Made by a program: the position numbers and the translations under genes. Shown here piece by piece: positions 1-7,053 of a stretch of DNA of 14,232 nt. Source of the DNA: Firmicutes bacterium CAG:95 (GTDB lineage Bacteria > Bacillota > Clostridia > Lachnospirales > Lachnospiraceae); the NCBI GenBank assembly GCA_000438155.1, contig FR902947.1, positions 4,050 to 18,281 on the forward strand. The letters run 5' to 3'. The notes under the pieces are model-generated. The model was not told the DNA's origin and did not search any database. It worked only from the letters and a program-made list of their open reading frames with translations. Each line of letters starts with the position of its first letter. Position 1 is the first letter of the stretch.

Positions 1-158
1 CATTCCCGATGTCTTCCCGTGTGGTGCAGAAGATGGCACTTAAGGAAGATCCGGGTAATATTCTGATTATGCATGCAGCAGGGGCAAATGTATCCGGTCA
101 GATTGCTTCGGTGGTAGCCGGTGGCATGGTGATGAGCCTTCTGGCAAATTATTTATAG
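1..158 (+). CDS. Sodium ion-translocating decarboxylase subunit beta, C-terminal end (partial)
   Basis: The frame beginning at base 3 is open from the window edge to the TAG at 156-158 and gives 51 residues starting FPMSSRVVQKMALKEDPGN and ending SLLANYL. The segment FPMS-RVVQK...EDP-N-L-MHA-G-NV-G-I-S-VA-G matches the conserved C-terminus of the beta subunit of oxaloacetate, methylmalonyl-CoA or glutaconyl-CoA decarboxylases (OadB/MmdB/GcdB family). That integral membrane subunit couples decarboxylation of biotin-bound carboxylate to export of sodium ions. The last part, rich in small and hydrophobic residues, fits the final membrane segment. The substrate cannot be told from this fragment because the carboxyltransferase and biotin genes lie outside the window. 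The small subunit gene that follows supports the call. Confidence 0.9.
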   Translation, partial: FPMSSRVVQKMALKEDPGNILIMHAAGANVSGQIASVVAGGMVMSLLANYL

Positions 159-162
159 TTTA

Positions 163-201
163 TTCAGAAACATGCTGTGGTTTTATGAAAGTGCTTCTGA
201 A
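163..201 (+). other. Imperfect hairpin between the decarboxylase genes
   Basis: TTCAGAA at 163-169 pairs with TTCTGAA at 195-201. The stem extends inward past one mismatch. No U-run follows, so it does not look like a terminator. A role in mRNA stability or processing between the two subunit genes is only a guess. Confidence 0.35.
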
Positions 202-252
202 CAGATTATATCAATAAAGAGGCAAATATTCTGATTTAAAAAGGAGAAAGCT

Positions 253-366
253 ATGGAAAATTTTTGGATAGCCCTGGAATTAATGGGAAAAGGAATGCTT
301 GGAATCTTTACGGTCATTATCATAATCATGCTGATTGTAATGTTACTTTCGAAGATTACTAAATAA
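253..366 (+). CDS. OadG-related small membrane subunit of a sodium-pumping decarboxylase
   Basis: This 37-codon ORF starts with ATG at 253 behind a strong ribosome site (AAGGAGAAAG at 241-250) and ends at TAA 364-366. The peptide begins MENFWIALELMGKGMLGIF, continues with one hydrophobic stretch rich in Ile, Met, Val and Leu (about residues 15-33), and ends in a basic SKITK tail. This is a single-pass membrane peptide. Size, the M-GKGM-GIF pattern and position right after a decarboxylase beta subunit match the gamma-like small subunits (OadG-related) that help assemble or stabilise the beta subunit complex. It lacks the long C-terminal tail of classical OadG. The family call rests on context and pattern, not on a search. 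It is short enough to be missed by default gene finders. Confidence 0.75.
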   Translation: MENFWIALELMGKGMLGIFTVIIIIMLIVMLLSKITK

Positions 367-386
367 AAGTGGTTACCATAATTCGG

Positions 387-415
387 TTGACATAATGAAA
401 AAATTGTCCTATACT
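387..415 (+). promoter_or_regulatory. Sigma-70-type promoter of nrdR
   Basis: TTGACA at 387-392 is separated by exactly 17 bp from TATACT at 410-415. The -35 box is perfect and the -10 box is close to consensus. A second -10-like TATAAT overlaps at 415-420 but has poorer spacing. The nrdR start lies about 25 bp beyond the expected transcription start. Confidence 0.85.
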
Positions 416-446
416 ATAATAAGTAAATCAGAGGGGGAATCATTGT

Positions 447-896
447 ATGAAATGTCCGTTTTGTGGTCACGAGAATACCAGAGTCATTGATTCAAGACCT
501 GCCGAGGAAAATAATTCCATCCGCAGACGTCGTGTTTGTGATGAATGTGATAAGCGCTTTACCACATATGAGAAGATTGAGACGATACCGCTTATTGTAG
601 TGAAGAAGGATAATAACCGTGAGGCATATGACCGTACCAAGATTGAGGCCGGGGTATTGCGTGCCTGTCATAAGCGCCCGATCAGTGCTGATCAGATCAA
701 GACTCTTGTGGATGAAGTGGAAACCGAGATTTTCAGCATGGAAGAGAAGGAAGTGCCGAGCCGTGTGATCGGAGAGCTGGTCATGAATAAGCTGAAGGAT
801 TTAGAGGCTGTTGCCTATGTTCGTTTCGCTTCCGTCTATCGGGAATTCAAGGACATTAATACCTTTATGGATGAGCTTAAAAAGGTATTGGAATAA
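447..896 (+). CDS. nrdR: Transcriptional repressor NrdR
   Basis: NrdR represses ribonucleotide reductase genes and senses ATP/dATP. The 149-residue length is normal for the family. The N-terminal zinc ribbon is plain: CPFC at residues 3-6 and CDEC at 31-34 supply the four Cys ligands, with the conserved VIDSRP and the Arg cluster IRRRRVC between them, then RFTTYE. Residues from about 46 to 136 form the ATP-cone that binds the nucleotide effector (IVVKKDNNRE...KIEAGVLRAC-KRP at its start, AYVRFASVYREF near its end). The ATG at 447 follows GAGGGGGAA with suitable spacing. The gene has its own promoter upstream and a strong terminator downstream, so it is probably monocistronic. No ribonucleotide reductase gene lies in this window, so its targets are elsewhere. 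Confidence 0.97.
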   Translation: MKCPFCGHENTRVIDSRPAEENNSIRRRRVCDECDKRFTTYEKIETIPLIVVKKDNNREAYDRTKIEAGVLRACHKRPISADQIKTLVDEVETEIFSMEEKEVPSRVIGELVMNKLKDLEAVAYVRFASVYREFKDINTFMDELKKVLE

Positions 897-904
897 GGAA
901 ATGG

Positions 905-948
905 AATCAATAGTGTATTTATTTTTGTACACTATTGATTTTTTTTAT
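905..948 (+). terminator. Intrinsic terminator of nrdR
   Basis: A perfect 13-bp stem (905-917 with 928-940, AATCAATAGTGTA and its complement) has a 10-nt loop and is followed by an uninterrupted run of T. It lies just after the nrdR stop codon. The 3' arm overlaps the likely -35 box of the next transcription unit. Confidence 0.92.
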
Positions 949-963
949 CTTTTTGTATAGAAT
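935..963 (+). promoter_or_regulatory. Probable promoter of the ABC importer operon
   Basis: TTGATT at 935-940 and TAGAAT at 958-963 have 17-bp spacing. The -35 box lies in the 3' arm of the nrdR terminator. The expected start of transcription near 970 coincides with the left end of a perfect 16-bp palindrome (971-986). Confidence 0.6.
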
Positions 964-970
964 GTAAGAG

Positions 971-986
971 CGTTAAAATTTTAACG
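971..986. promoter_or_regulatory. Perfect 16-bp palindrome, possible operator
   Basis: CGTTAAAATTTTAACG reads the same on both strands and sits at or just past the expected transcription start of the importer operon, 46 bp before the preferred start codon. That position suits a repressor site. No regulator can be assigned from the sequence. Confidence 0.5.
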
Positions 987-1031
987 TACCCATTAAAACT
1001 AAATATGGAAAGTGAGAAAGGAATGAAAGAC

Positions 1032-2549
1032 ATGAAGAAGAGAAGCTTTAAGGCAGTTCTTTTACTGTTCGTGTTGACGACACTTACTATTGCACTGGGC
1101 GGATGCTCAGGTGATAAGAAAGGAGACATTTCCTCTCAAATCACGATCGGAATACCTCAGGACTTAGAGGACAGTCTTGACCCTCACAAGATGGTGACGG
1201 CAGGAACAAGAGAGGTATTATTCAACATTTTTGAAGGACTTGTAAAGGTTACAAGCGATGGTGATTTTGTCCCTGCAGTAGCAAGCTCGTATGAAGAAAC
1301 CGAAGGAGGTAAGGTCTATACCTTTACCTTAAGAGACAATGTGAAGTTCCATGATGGAAGCACGGTAACCGCAGAGGATGTGAAATTTTCCCTTGATAAA
1401 TGCGCCGATACCAGTGCCGGAGAACCCCTGGTAGCGGCGTTTTCTAATATTGACAGTGTCAATATTTTAGATGACAAGACCGTACAGGTGGTTTTAAAGG
1501 AAGCTGATACCGAGTTCCTTGCCTATATGACAACGGCAATCATCCCGGCATCGAATGCGGATCCTGACACCAACCCGATCGGAACAGGACCTTATAAGTT
1601 TGTATCCCGGTCTCCGCAAGAGAACTTCGTGATGGAACGCTTTGACGATTACTGGGGCGAACCTGCTTATATTAAGGATGTAACTTTCAAGATCTGTGCC
1701 AATGCAGACACTATCGTGATGGATTTAGAGGGGGGCTCCATTGATATGTTTGCAAGAGTAACCTCTACCCAGGCAGCCGAGTTATCCGATAACTTTAACG
1801 TGCTCGAGGGAACCATGAATCTCGTACAGGCATTGTACCTCAACAATGCAGAGGCTCCGTTTGATAATGAAAAGGTCCGTCAGGCTCTCTGCTATGCAAT
1901 TGATCCGCAGGAAATTATGATGATGGTTTCCGATGGAAAGGGTACCGAGGTGGGAAGCAGTATGTTCCCTTCATTTGGCAAGTACTTTATGCCGGAGTTA
2001 AATGATACCTATAACACTGATATTGAGAAAGCCAGGGAGCTCTTAAAAGAGGCAGGCTTTGAAGATGGATTTTCATTTACGATTACCGTACCTTCCAATT
2101 ATCAGCCACACATTGATACCGCACAGGTACTGAAAGAGGAATTCAAGAAAATCGGTGTGGATGCACAGATCCAGTTAATTGAGTGGGATAGCTGGGTAAG
2201 TGATGTTTACCAGAACAGACAGTTCCAGTCTACCCTTGTTGGCGTTGATGCGTCGAACATTACCGGCTCTGCCATGTTACAGAGATTTACCTCCGATAAT
2301 GCAAAGAACTTTATTAATTACAGTAATGCTGATTATGATGCAGCTTTTGAAAAAGCAATCAGCAGCACCAACGATGATGAAAAGACCACCTATTATAAGG
2401 AATGTGAGCGGATTCTGTCGGAAAATGCAGCCAACGTTTATATTCAGGACTTACCGGAGTTTGTGGCATTAAATAAGAAGTATACCGGATATGAGTTCTA
2501 TCCGCTTTATATTCAGGATATTGCGAAGATACGTCTTGCAGATGAGTAA
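1032..2549 (+). CDS. Peptide/nickel-type ABC transporter substrate-binding lipoprotein
   Basis: This extracytoplasmic solute receptor (SBP_bac_5 family) feeds the permeases encoded next. From the ATG at 1032 it has 505 residues: MKKRS, a hydrophobic core (KAVLLLFVLTTLTIALGG), then Cys25 in the lipobox LGGC, the site of lipid attachment. Family hallmarks follow: SLDPHK, LFNIFEGLV, YTFTLRDNVKFHDGSTVTAEDVKFSLD, then PIGTGPYKF, and later VRQALCYAIDP. In-frame ATGs at 1005 and 1023 would give longer forms. I prefer 1032 because GAGAAAGGA ends 9 bp before it, while 1005 has no ribosome site and 1023 is too close. The solute is unknown; the family carries oligopeptides, dipeptides, nickel and some glycosides. 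Confidence 0.93.
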   Translation: MKKRSFKAVLLLFVLTTLTIALGGCSGDKKGDISSQITIGIPQDLEDSLDPHKMVTAGTREVLFNIFEGLVKVTSDGDFVPAVASSYEETEGGKVYTFTLRDNVKFHDGSTVTAEDVKFSLDKCADTSAGEPLVAAFSNIDSVNILDDKTVQVVLKEADTEFLAYMTTAIIPASNADPDTNPIGTGPYKFVSRSPQENFVMERFDDYWGEPAYIKDVTFKICANADTIVMDLEGGSIDMFARVTSTQAAELSDNFNVLEGTMNLVQALYLNNAEAPFDNEKVRQALCYAIDPQEIMMMVSDGKGTEVGSSMFPSFGKYFMPELNDTYNTDIEKARELLKEAGFEDGFSFTITVPSNYQPHIDTAQVLKEEFKKIGVDAQIQLIEWDSWVSDVYQNRQFQSTLVGVDASNITGSAMLQRFTSDNAKNFINYSNADYDAAFEKAISSTNDDEKTTYYKECERILSENAANVYIQDLPEFVALNKKYTGYEFYPLYIQDIAKIRLADE

Positions 2550-2566
2550 AGAATAGAAGCCGGGAG

Positions 2567-2605
2567 TCTGTACAATCCGCAGCTTGTTTCGAAGCTTCGG
2601 ACAGA
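2567..2605 (+). other. Intercistronic hairpin after the substrate-binding protein gene
   Basis: CCGCAGCTT at 2577-2585 pairs with AAGCTTCGG at 2592-2600 with one mismatch. An outer TCTGT/ACAGA pair (2567-2571 with 2601-2605) lies beyond a 5-nt bulge. It is followed by only TTTGT. A stem here can protect the upstream lipoprotein message or act as a leaky terminator, which would give more receptor than permease. That role is inference from the common pattern in binding-protein operons. Confidence 0.55.
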
Positions 2606-2633
2606 TTTGTAAAAGAGAAAGGAAGGCAGGAAT

Positions 2634-3575
2634 ATGAAATATGTAGTTCGTAAAATACTGACAATGATACTGACGCTGCTTGCGGTGACGTTTTTTGTGT
2701 TCCTGTCCTTCCATGTTATTTCCGGAGATCCGGCGACCTCCATGCTCGGTACGGAAGCAACACCGCAGAAGGTAGCTGCACTGAGGGAAGAGCTTGGATT
2801 AAATGATCCGGTGCTTGTCCAGTATGGAAGATGGGCAGCAGGACTTCTTCATGGAGACATGGGAACCTCTTACAGCTACCGGATGCCGGTTACCGGAATG
2901 GTTGCCAATAAGATTCCGGTGACGATTACACTGACCCTGATGGCGTTTGTACTGATGGTGGTGATTTCAATTCCGCTTGGTATTTATACGGCAAAGCATG
3001 AGGGCGGTGTCGTGGATCGGATAATTTATATCATTAATCAGATCATTATGGCGATTCCGCCGTTCTTTTCGGGAATTCTGATTACGTTAATATTTGGAAG
3101 AATCTTTAAGCTGTTTACGCCGGGAGGCTATGTATCCTATGAAAAGGATTTTGCCGGCTTTATCGGTTATCTCTTTTTCCCGGCAGCAGCGATTGCACTT
3201 CCGAAAGCGGCGATGGCAGTGAAGCTTCTTCGAAGCTCTGTAATTAAGGAAGCAAAGCTGGATTATGTGCGTACGGCATATAGCCGCGGAAACCGGACGA
3301 ATGATGTCTTATATAAGCATGTATTGAAGAATGCATTGATTCCAGTGGTGACCTTCTTGGGAATGGCTCTTGCCGATATGATTGCAGGAAGTATTATTAT
3401 TGAGCAGGTTTTCAGCATTCCGGGACTTGGAAGAATTCTGCTGACCTCGATTTCGAACAGAGACTATCCGGTTGTCATGGCTGTGATTGTCTGCATAGCA
3501 GTTCTGGTACTTGTGGTGAATATGGCGGTCGATCTGATCTATGGACTGATTGATCCCAGAATTACAGCAGAGTAG
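2634..3575 (+). CDS. ABC transporter permease, DppB/OppB type
   Basis: This is one of two membrane subunits of the importer (BPD_transp_1 fold). It has 313 residues, a normal length. A first membrane segment spans about residues 8-30 (LTMILTLLAVTFFVFLSFHVISGDP). The family region GDPATSMLG...LREELGLNDPVLVQYGRW follows, then further hydrophobic segments and the cytoplasmic EAA-like loop near ...SSVIKEAKLDYVRTAYSRG, which contacts the ATPases. The conserved EQVFSIPGLGR and a final RDYPVVMAV...DLIYGLIDPRI close the protein as in DppB. The ATG at 2634 follows AAAGGAAGG. The gene lies 84 bp after the receptor gene and 9 bp before the second permease. Confidence 0.94.
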   Translation: MKYVVRKILTMILTLLAVTFFVFLSFHVISGDPATSMLGTEATPQKVAALREELGLNDPVLVQYGRWAAGLLHGDMGTSYSYRMPVTGMVANKIPVTITLTLMAFVLMVVISIPLGIYTAKHEGGVVDRIIYIINQIIMAIPPFFSGILITLIFGRIFKLFTPGGYVSYEKDFAGFIGYLFFPAAAIALPKAAMAVKLLRSSVIKEAKLDYVRTAYSRGNRTNDVLYKHVLKNALIPVVTFLGMALADMIAGSIIIEQVFSIPGLGRILLTSISNRDYPVVMAVIVCIAVLVLVVNMAVDLIYGLIDPRITAE

Positions 3576-3584
3576 GGTGAAGGA

Positions 3585-4382
3585 ATGAAAAATGTAAAGA
3601 AAAATTACAATTTAATTCTTGGCGGAGCAATCACCGCAGTGATGCTTCTTCTGATTCTGACCGGCTTTTTCTGGACGCCTTATGATCCGGAAAGCATGGA
3701 GGCTGCGAATAAGTTTGCAGGGATTTCCCTGGCACATCCCCTGGGATGTGATAATTTTGGAAGAGATATTTTGAGCAGGGTGATGAAGGGTGCTGGAACC
3801 ACATTTCTTGTTGCACTTGGAACCGTGCTGATTGGAACTGCGTTTGGTGTCCTGATCGGGGCATTTACAGGCTATTTTGGAGGAACCATCGATGAAATCC
3901 TGATGCGGATCATCGATGCTGTTTTTGCGTTTCCGAGTATTTTACTGGCATTGGTATTTATTTCGCTTCTCGGACCGGGAACCTATCAGGTGGTGATTGC
4001 GCTTGGTATCGCCTTTATTCCAAGCTTTTCGAGAATTGTACGAAGTGAATTCCTGAAATATAAAAATATGGATTATGTTAAGAATGCGCGTCTGCAGGGG
4101 GCATCCCATCTGAGGATTATGTTTGTGCATATCCTGCCGAATACGGTAAGCGTGCTGTTATCTTCGATTATGATTGGGTTTAATAACGCCGTTCTGGCAG
4201 AGGCCGGAATGAGCTTTTTGGGAATTGGCGTACAGCCGCCGGCACCGAGTCTTGGGCGCATGCTTTCCGAGGCGCAGAGCTTTCTGTTCCGTGTGCCGAA
4301 CTATGCACTGGGACCGGGATGTGCCATTATTCTGATGGTACTTGGATTCAGTCTGTTGAGCGATGGATTGAAGAAGGAGTAG
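3585..4382 (+). CDS. ABC transporter permease, DppC/OppC type
   Basis: This is the second membrane subunit, expected to pair with the product of the preceding gene. It has 265 residues, at the short end of the family (usually about 270-300), because the N-terminal tail before the first membrane segment (about residues 10-29) is brief. DppC hallmarks are present: PYDPESM, HPLGCDNFGRDILSRVMKGA, a loop with RSEFLKYKNMDYVKNARLQGAS, then LPN and AEAGMSFLGIGVQPPAPSLGRML. The C-terminus is GLKKE. The ATG at 3585 is preceded by GGTGAAGGA; only 3 bp separate its TAG from the ATG of the first ATPase. Tight spacing indicates one transcript. Confidence 0.94.
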   Translation: MKNVKKNYNLILGGAITAVMLLLILTGFFWTPYDPESMEAANKFAGISLAHPLGCDNFGRDILSRVMKGAGTTFLVALGTVLIGTAFGVLIGAFTGYFGGTIDEILMRIIDAVFAFPSILLALVFISLLGPGTYQVVIALGIAFIPSFSRIVRSEFLKYKNMDYVKNARLQGASHLRIMFVHILPNTVSVLLSSIMIGFNNAVLAEAGMSFLGIGVQPPAPSLGRMLSEAQSFLFRVPNYALGPGCAIILMVLGFSLLSDGLKKE

Positions 4383-4385
4383 GGA

Positions 4386-5192
4386 ATGGCAGAGCCTTTA
4401 TTATTGGAAGTAAAAAATTTAAATATTGAATTTCACGACCATCTGATTCCGGAAACGGTAGTATATGATTTTGATCTGGAACTGAAAGCAGGAGAGATTG
4501 TCGGTCTGGTGGGAGAATCCGGCTCCGGCAAGTCCATGAGTGCCCTTGCGATTGCAGGACTGCTAAGCCGCAGGGACATGCATAAGAGGGGACAGATTCT
4601 GTTTGACGGACTGGATCTGCTGACCTGTGAGCGTTCAAAGCTTCGCAAAATTCAGGGAAATGAAATCAGCATGATTTTTCAGGAACCGATGACTTCCTTA
4701 AACCCGGTGAAGCGAATTGGATGGCAGATTGAAGAATCCCTGCGGATTCATACGGAGCTTAACAAAGAAGAACGTTATCAGAAAGCAATTGAGATGATGA
4801 AGGAAGTGGAACTTCCGGATCCGGAACGGCTTTACCGTCAGTATCCGCATGAATTATCCGGTGGTATGCGGCAAAGAGTAATGATTGCAGCAGCCATGAT
4901 TTGCAATCCGCGGATTCTGATTGCAGATGAGCCAACGACTGCACTGGATGTAACAATCCAGGCACAGATTGTAGAGCTGTTAAAGCGGATGAACCGGGAG
5001 AAGCAGACGTCGATCCTGTTTATCTCCCACGATTTAAGTCTGGTAAAACAGCTTTGCGAACGGGTACTGGTGATGAAGGGCGGTTATGTTGTGGAGACCG
5101 GGCTGACACAGGAGGTCTTTGCACACCCTAAGGAAGAATATACGCAGCGTCTGATTGCAGCAATACCAAAGGTGAAAAGAAATGGAAAATAA
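4386..5192 (+). CDS. ABC transporter ATP-binding protein, DppD/OppD type
   Basis: This is the first of two ATPases that would power the importer. All catalytic motifs are intact in its 268 residues: Walker A GESGSGKS at 43-50, Q-loop FQEPMTSLNP with Gln99, signature LSGGMRQ at 157-163, Walker B ILIADEP at 177-183, and the switch His215 in ISHDL. The usual DppD/OppD protein is about 320-340 residues; here the C-terminal oligopeptide_HPY extension is nearly absent. The start follows the preceding permease stop by 3 bp. Its last 11 bases overlap the start of the second ATPase gene, which suggests translational coupling. Confidence 0.94.
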   Translation: MAEPLLLEVKNLNIEFHDHLIPETVVYDFDLELKAGEIVGLVGESGSGKSMSALAIAGLLSRRDMHKRGQILFDGLDLLTCERSKLRKIQGNEISMIFQEPMTSLNPVKRIGWQIEESLRIHTELNKEERYQKAIEMMKEVELPDPERLYRQYPHELSGGMRQRVMIAAAMICNPRILIADEPTTALDVTIQAQIVELLKRMNREKQTSILFISHDLSLVKQLCERVLVMKGGYVVETGLTQEVFAHPKEEYTQRLIAAIPKVKRNGK

Positions 5193-5936
5193 TATTCTGA
5201 CAGTCAGGAACGTGAATGTGTCCTACAAAAATCAGAAAAAAAATATATTCAGTAAAACAACGTACCAGCATGTCCTTAAGGATGTTTCCTTTGAGATGAG
5301 GGAGGGCGAAATCCTGGGACTGGTCGGGAGAGCGGCTGTGGAAAGTCAACGCTTGCCAAGGCAATCCTGGGGCTTGTTCCTTATACCGGAGAAATTATCC
5401 ATGCATCGAAATTTCCGCAGATGGTTTTTCAGGATCCTTACGGATCGCTAAATCCATCTAAGACCATCGGCTGGATTATGGAAGAGCCTTTGCGCCTGCG
5501 TGGACCACAGGGGGGAGGGCTTTTAAAACCGGAGGAACGCAGGGAACGGGTAATTGCCATGCTGCATCGGGTAGGTCTTGATGAAAAGCTGATCGACCGT
5601 TATCCGAATCAGTTGTCCGGCGGACAGCGGCAGAGAATCTGTATCGGTACGGCGCTGATGCAGGAACCAAAGCTTCTGATTGCGGATGAACCGGTATCTG
5701 CCCTTGATGTAACCATTCAGGCCCAGGTACTTGAACTTCTGAAACAGCTGAAAGAAGAGATGGGCTTATCCATTTTATTCATTTCCCATGATCTCAGGGT
5801 TGTTTATCAGATGTGTAATCATGTCATGATTATGCAGAAGGGACAGTTTGTGGAAATGGGAGTGCCGGAAGAAATTTATTTTGCACCGAAGGATCCCTAT
5901 ACGAAGAAATTACTTGAATCTGCCGGAATTGAATAA
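5182..5936 (+). pseudogene. ABC transporter ATP-binding protein, DppF/OppF type, single-base frameshift in Walker A
   Basis: The ATG at 5182 lies inside the end of the previous gene. The frame reads sensibly for 49 residues up to GEILGLVG, then goes out of frame and stops at 5449-5451, giving an 89-residue product. Restoring one G to the GGG at 5326-5328 gives a 251-residue protein with Walker A GESGCGKST (49-57), Q-loop MVFQDP with Gln84, signature LSGGQRQ (145-151), Walker B LLIADEP (165-171) and His203 in ISHDL. The second part has an in-frame ATG at 5421 but no ribosome site and no Walker A. No other lesion is seen, so this is either a very recent mutation or a homopolymer error in the read or assembly. 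As written, no functional ATPase is made. Confidence 0.88.
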
Positions 5937-5952
5937 TATTTAGGAAGAATTG

Positions 5953-5981
5953 TTGCAAATCAGAGGTTATCGTAGTAATAT
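5953..5981 (+). promoter_or_regulatory. Promoter of the 134-residue unknown gene
   Basis: TTGCAA at 5953-5958 and TAATAT at 5976-5981 have 17-bp spacing. The -10 box lies within the 10-bp palindrome TAATATATTA (5976-5985), and both are flanked by GTTATC (5966-5971) and GATAAC (5987-5992). The transcript would start near 5988, 30 bp before the chosen start codon. Confidence 0.65.
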
Positions 5982-6017
5982 ATTAAGATAACATTGTTTT
6001 GGAAGGTGGTGAGAGTA

Positions 6018-6422
6018 ATGGGCATACAGATCTATCAGGGAATGGGAAGCCTTTCAACCTGTTCGAATTATCAAAGACCGGAGATTAAGCTGGTAAGCGG
6101 CGAGGAAGTAAGACGCCAGGATCAGGAACAGCAGCAGGCAGCCCTGCAGCAGAGTACCCCGGATTATTCCCGTATGACAGACTTCGCAGCGCAGGATCGC
6201 AGAGCGAAGGCAGCTGATCTTGAGAACATTTCTCTTACTTTTAATAAAACAGACAGCTTTGACTATCTGGGAAGCGAGAGCGGACTGGAGAATCTCGATG
6301 TTATGAAGGCTGTCTCCGATATGCGTAAAGATGAAGTGTTACAGGAATACCAGTATTTTGTTGGAAGCTCACAGAATTTTGCCTTCCAGTCAGAAGATGG
6401 TGTTGTGATTCCCAGGTTTTAA
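6018..6422 (+). CDS. Uncharacterised 134-residue protein
   Basis: I do not recognise a named family. The ATG at 6018 follows a strong ribosome site (GGAAGGTGGTGAG). The frame is also open back to a TTG at 5994, but that sits only a few bases past the expected transcription start, so I reject it. The product begins MGIQIYQGMGSLST, has no signal peptide or membrane segment, and looks soluble. It carries one Cys (residue 15), a Gln-rich stretch (QDQEQQQAALQQ, about 34-45) and a charged central part. Its most ordered-looking segment is near the C-terminus: LDVMKAVSDMRKDEVLQEYQ (about 93-112), probably a helix, followed by YFVGSS. It forms its own transcription unit with promoter and terminator, so its role cannot be read from neighbours. 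Confidence 0.8.
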   Translation: MGIQIYQGMGSLSTCSNYQRPEIKLVSGEEVRRQDQEQQQAALQQSTPDYSRMTDFAAQDRRAKAADLENISLTFNKTDSFDYLGSESGLENLDVMKAVSDMRKDEVLQEYQYFVGSSQNFAFQSEDGVVIPRF

Positions 6423-6455
6423 GGGAAGGAAACACTTTTGAATCCGTAAAGAATC

Positions 6456-6492
6456 ATACCCCTTGCGCCATGTAAGGGGTATTTATATTTAA
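6456..6492 (+). terminator. Intrinsic terminator after the 134-residue protein gene
   Basis: ATACCCCTT at 6456-6464 pairs perfectly with AAGGGGTAT at 6474-6482 over a 9-nt loop. It is followed by TTATATTTAA, a broken rather than pure U-tract. Termination may be partial, and I see no convincing promoter between this hairpin and yqeG, so read-through into the aro genes is possible. Confidence 0.75.
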
Positions 6493-6510
6493 TCTCAGAG
6501 GAGAATTCTC

Positions 6511-7053
6511 ATGCTTCAATGTTTTTATCCGGATAAATACATCGTATCCACTTACCAGATCAATTTTGACCGGCTTTATGAGCAGGGCTATCGCGGAATA
6601 ATCTTTGACATTGATAATACACTGGTGGAGCATGGCGCACCTGCGGATGAGCGGAGCATCGCACTTTTCCGGCACTTGAAGGAGCTTGGGTTTCGTATCA
6701 TGCTGCTTTCGAATAATAAGGAGCCGAGGGTGAAGATGTTTAACGATGCGGTACAGGTGCAATACCTGTTTAAAGCAGGAAAGCCCGGGAAGGCCGGATA
6801 TGAGCGGGCCATGAAAAAGCTTGGATGCAATACAGGGAACACGTTGTTTGTCGGCGACCAGCTGTTTACGGATGGCTGGGGAGCCAGACGGTGCGGAATT
6901 TATTCGATTCTCGTACAGCCGATTGCCAGGCATGAAGAGATTCAGATTGTATTGAAACGATATCTGGAAAAGATTGTACTTGCTTCCTATAAGAGAACCT
7001 GCAGGAAGCAGGGGAGAATCTTTTTATATAAGGAGGACAAGGATGCAGATTGA
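6511..7053 (+). CDS. yqeG: YqeG family HAD IIIA-type phosphatase
   Basis: This HAD-superfamily hydrolase has 180 residues, normal for YqeG. Visible motifs are the start YPDKYIVSTYQINFDRLYEQG, motif I FDIDNTLV with the Asp nucleophile at 33 and Asp35, motif II LLSNN with Ser67, the motif III Lys91 in AGKPGK, and motif IV VGDQLFTD (114-121) with Asp116 and Asp121 for magnesium. The physiological substrate of YqeG proteins is not settled; bacterial members are predicted phosphatases related to phosphatidylglycerophosphate phosphatases. The ATG at 6511 is preceded by AGAGGAGAA. The gene overlaps aroE by 11 bp, a link seen in other Firmicutes where yqeG neighbours aroE, and it appears to lead the shikimate cluster. 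Confidence 0.93.
   Translation: MLQCFYPDKYIVSTYQINFDRLYEQGYRGIIFDIDNTLVEHGAPADERSIALFRHLKELGFRIMLLSNNKEPRVKMFNDAVQVQYLFKAGKPGKAGYERAMKKLGCNTGNTLFVGDQLFTDGWGARRCGIYSILVQPIARHEEIQIVLKRYLEKIVLASYKRTCRKQGRIFLYKEDKDAD

Noticed and set aside
5236..5243. Run of eight A in the second ATPase gene as a programmed frameshift site
   Set aside because: Shifting frame there meets TAA at 5253-5255, and the 83 bases up to 5326 read correctly in the original frame, so slippage at this run cannot repair the gene.
5421..5936. 171-codon frame as an independent ATPase gene
   Set aside because: It lacks Walker A and a ribosome site; it is the distal part of the frameshifted gene.
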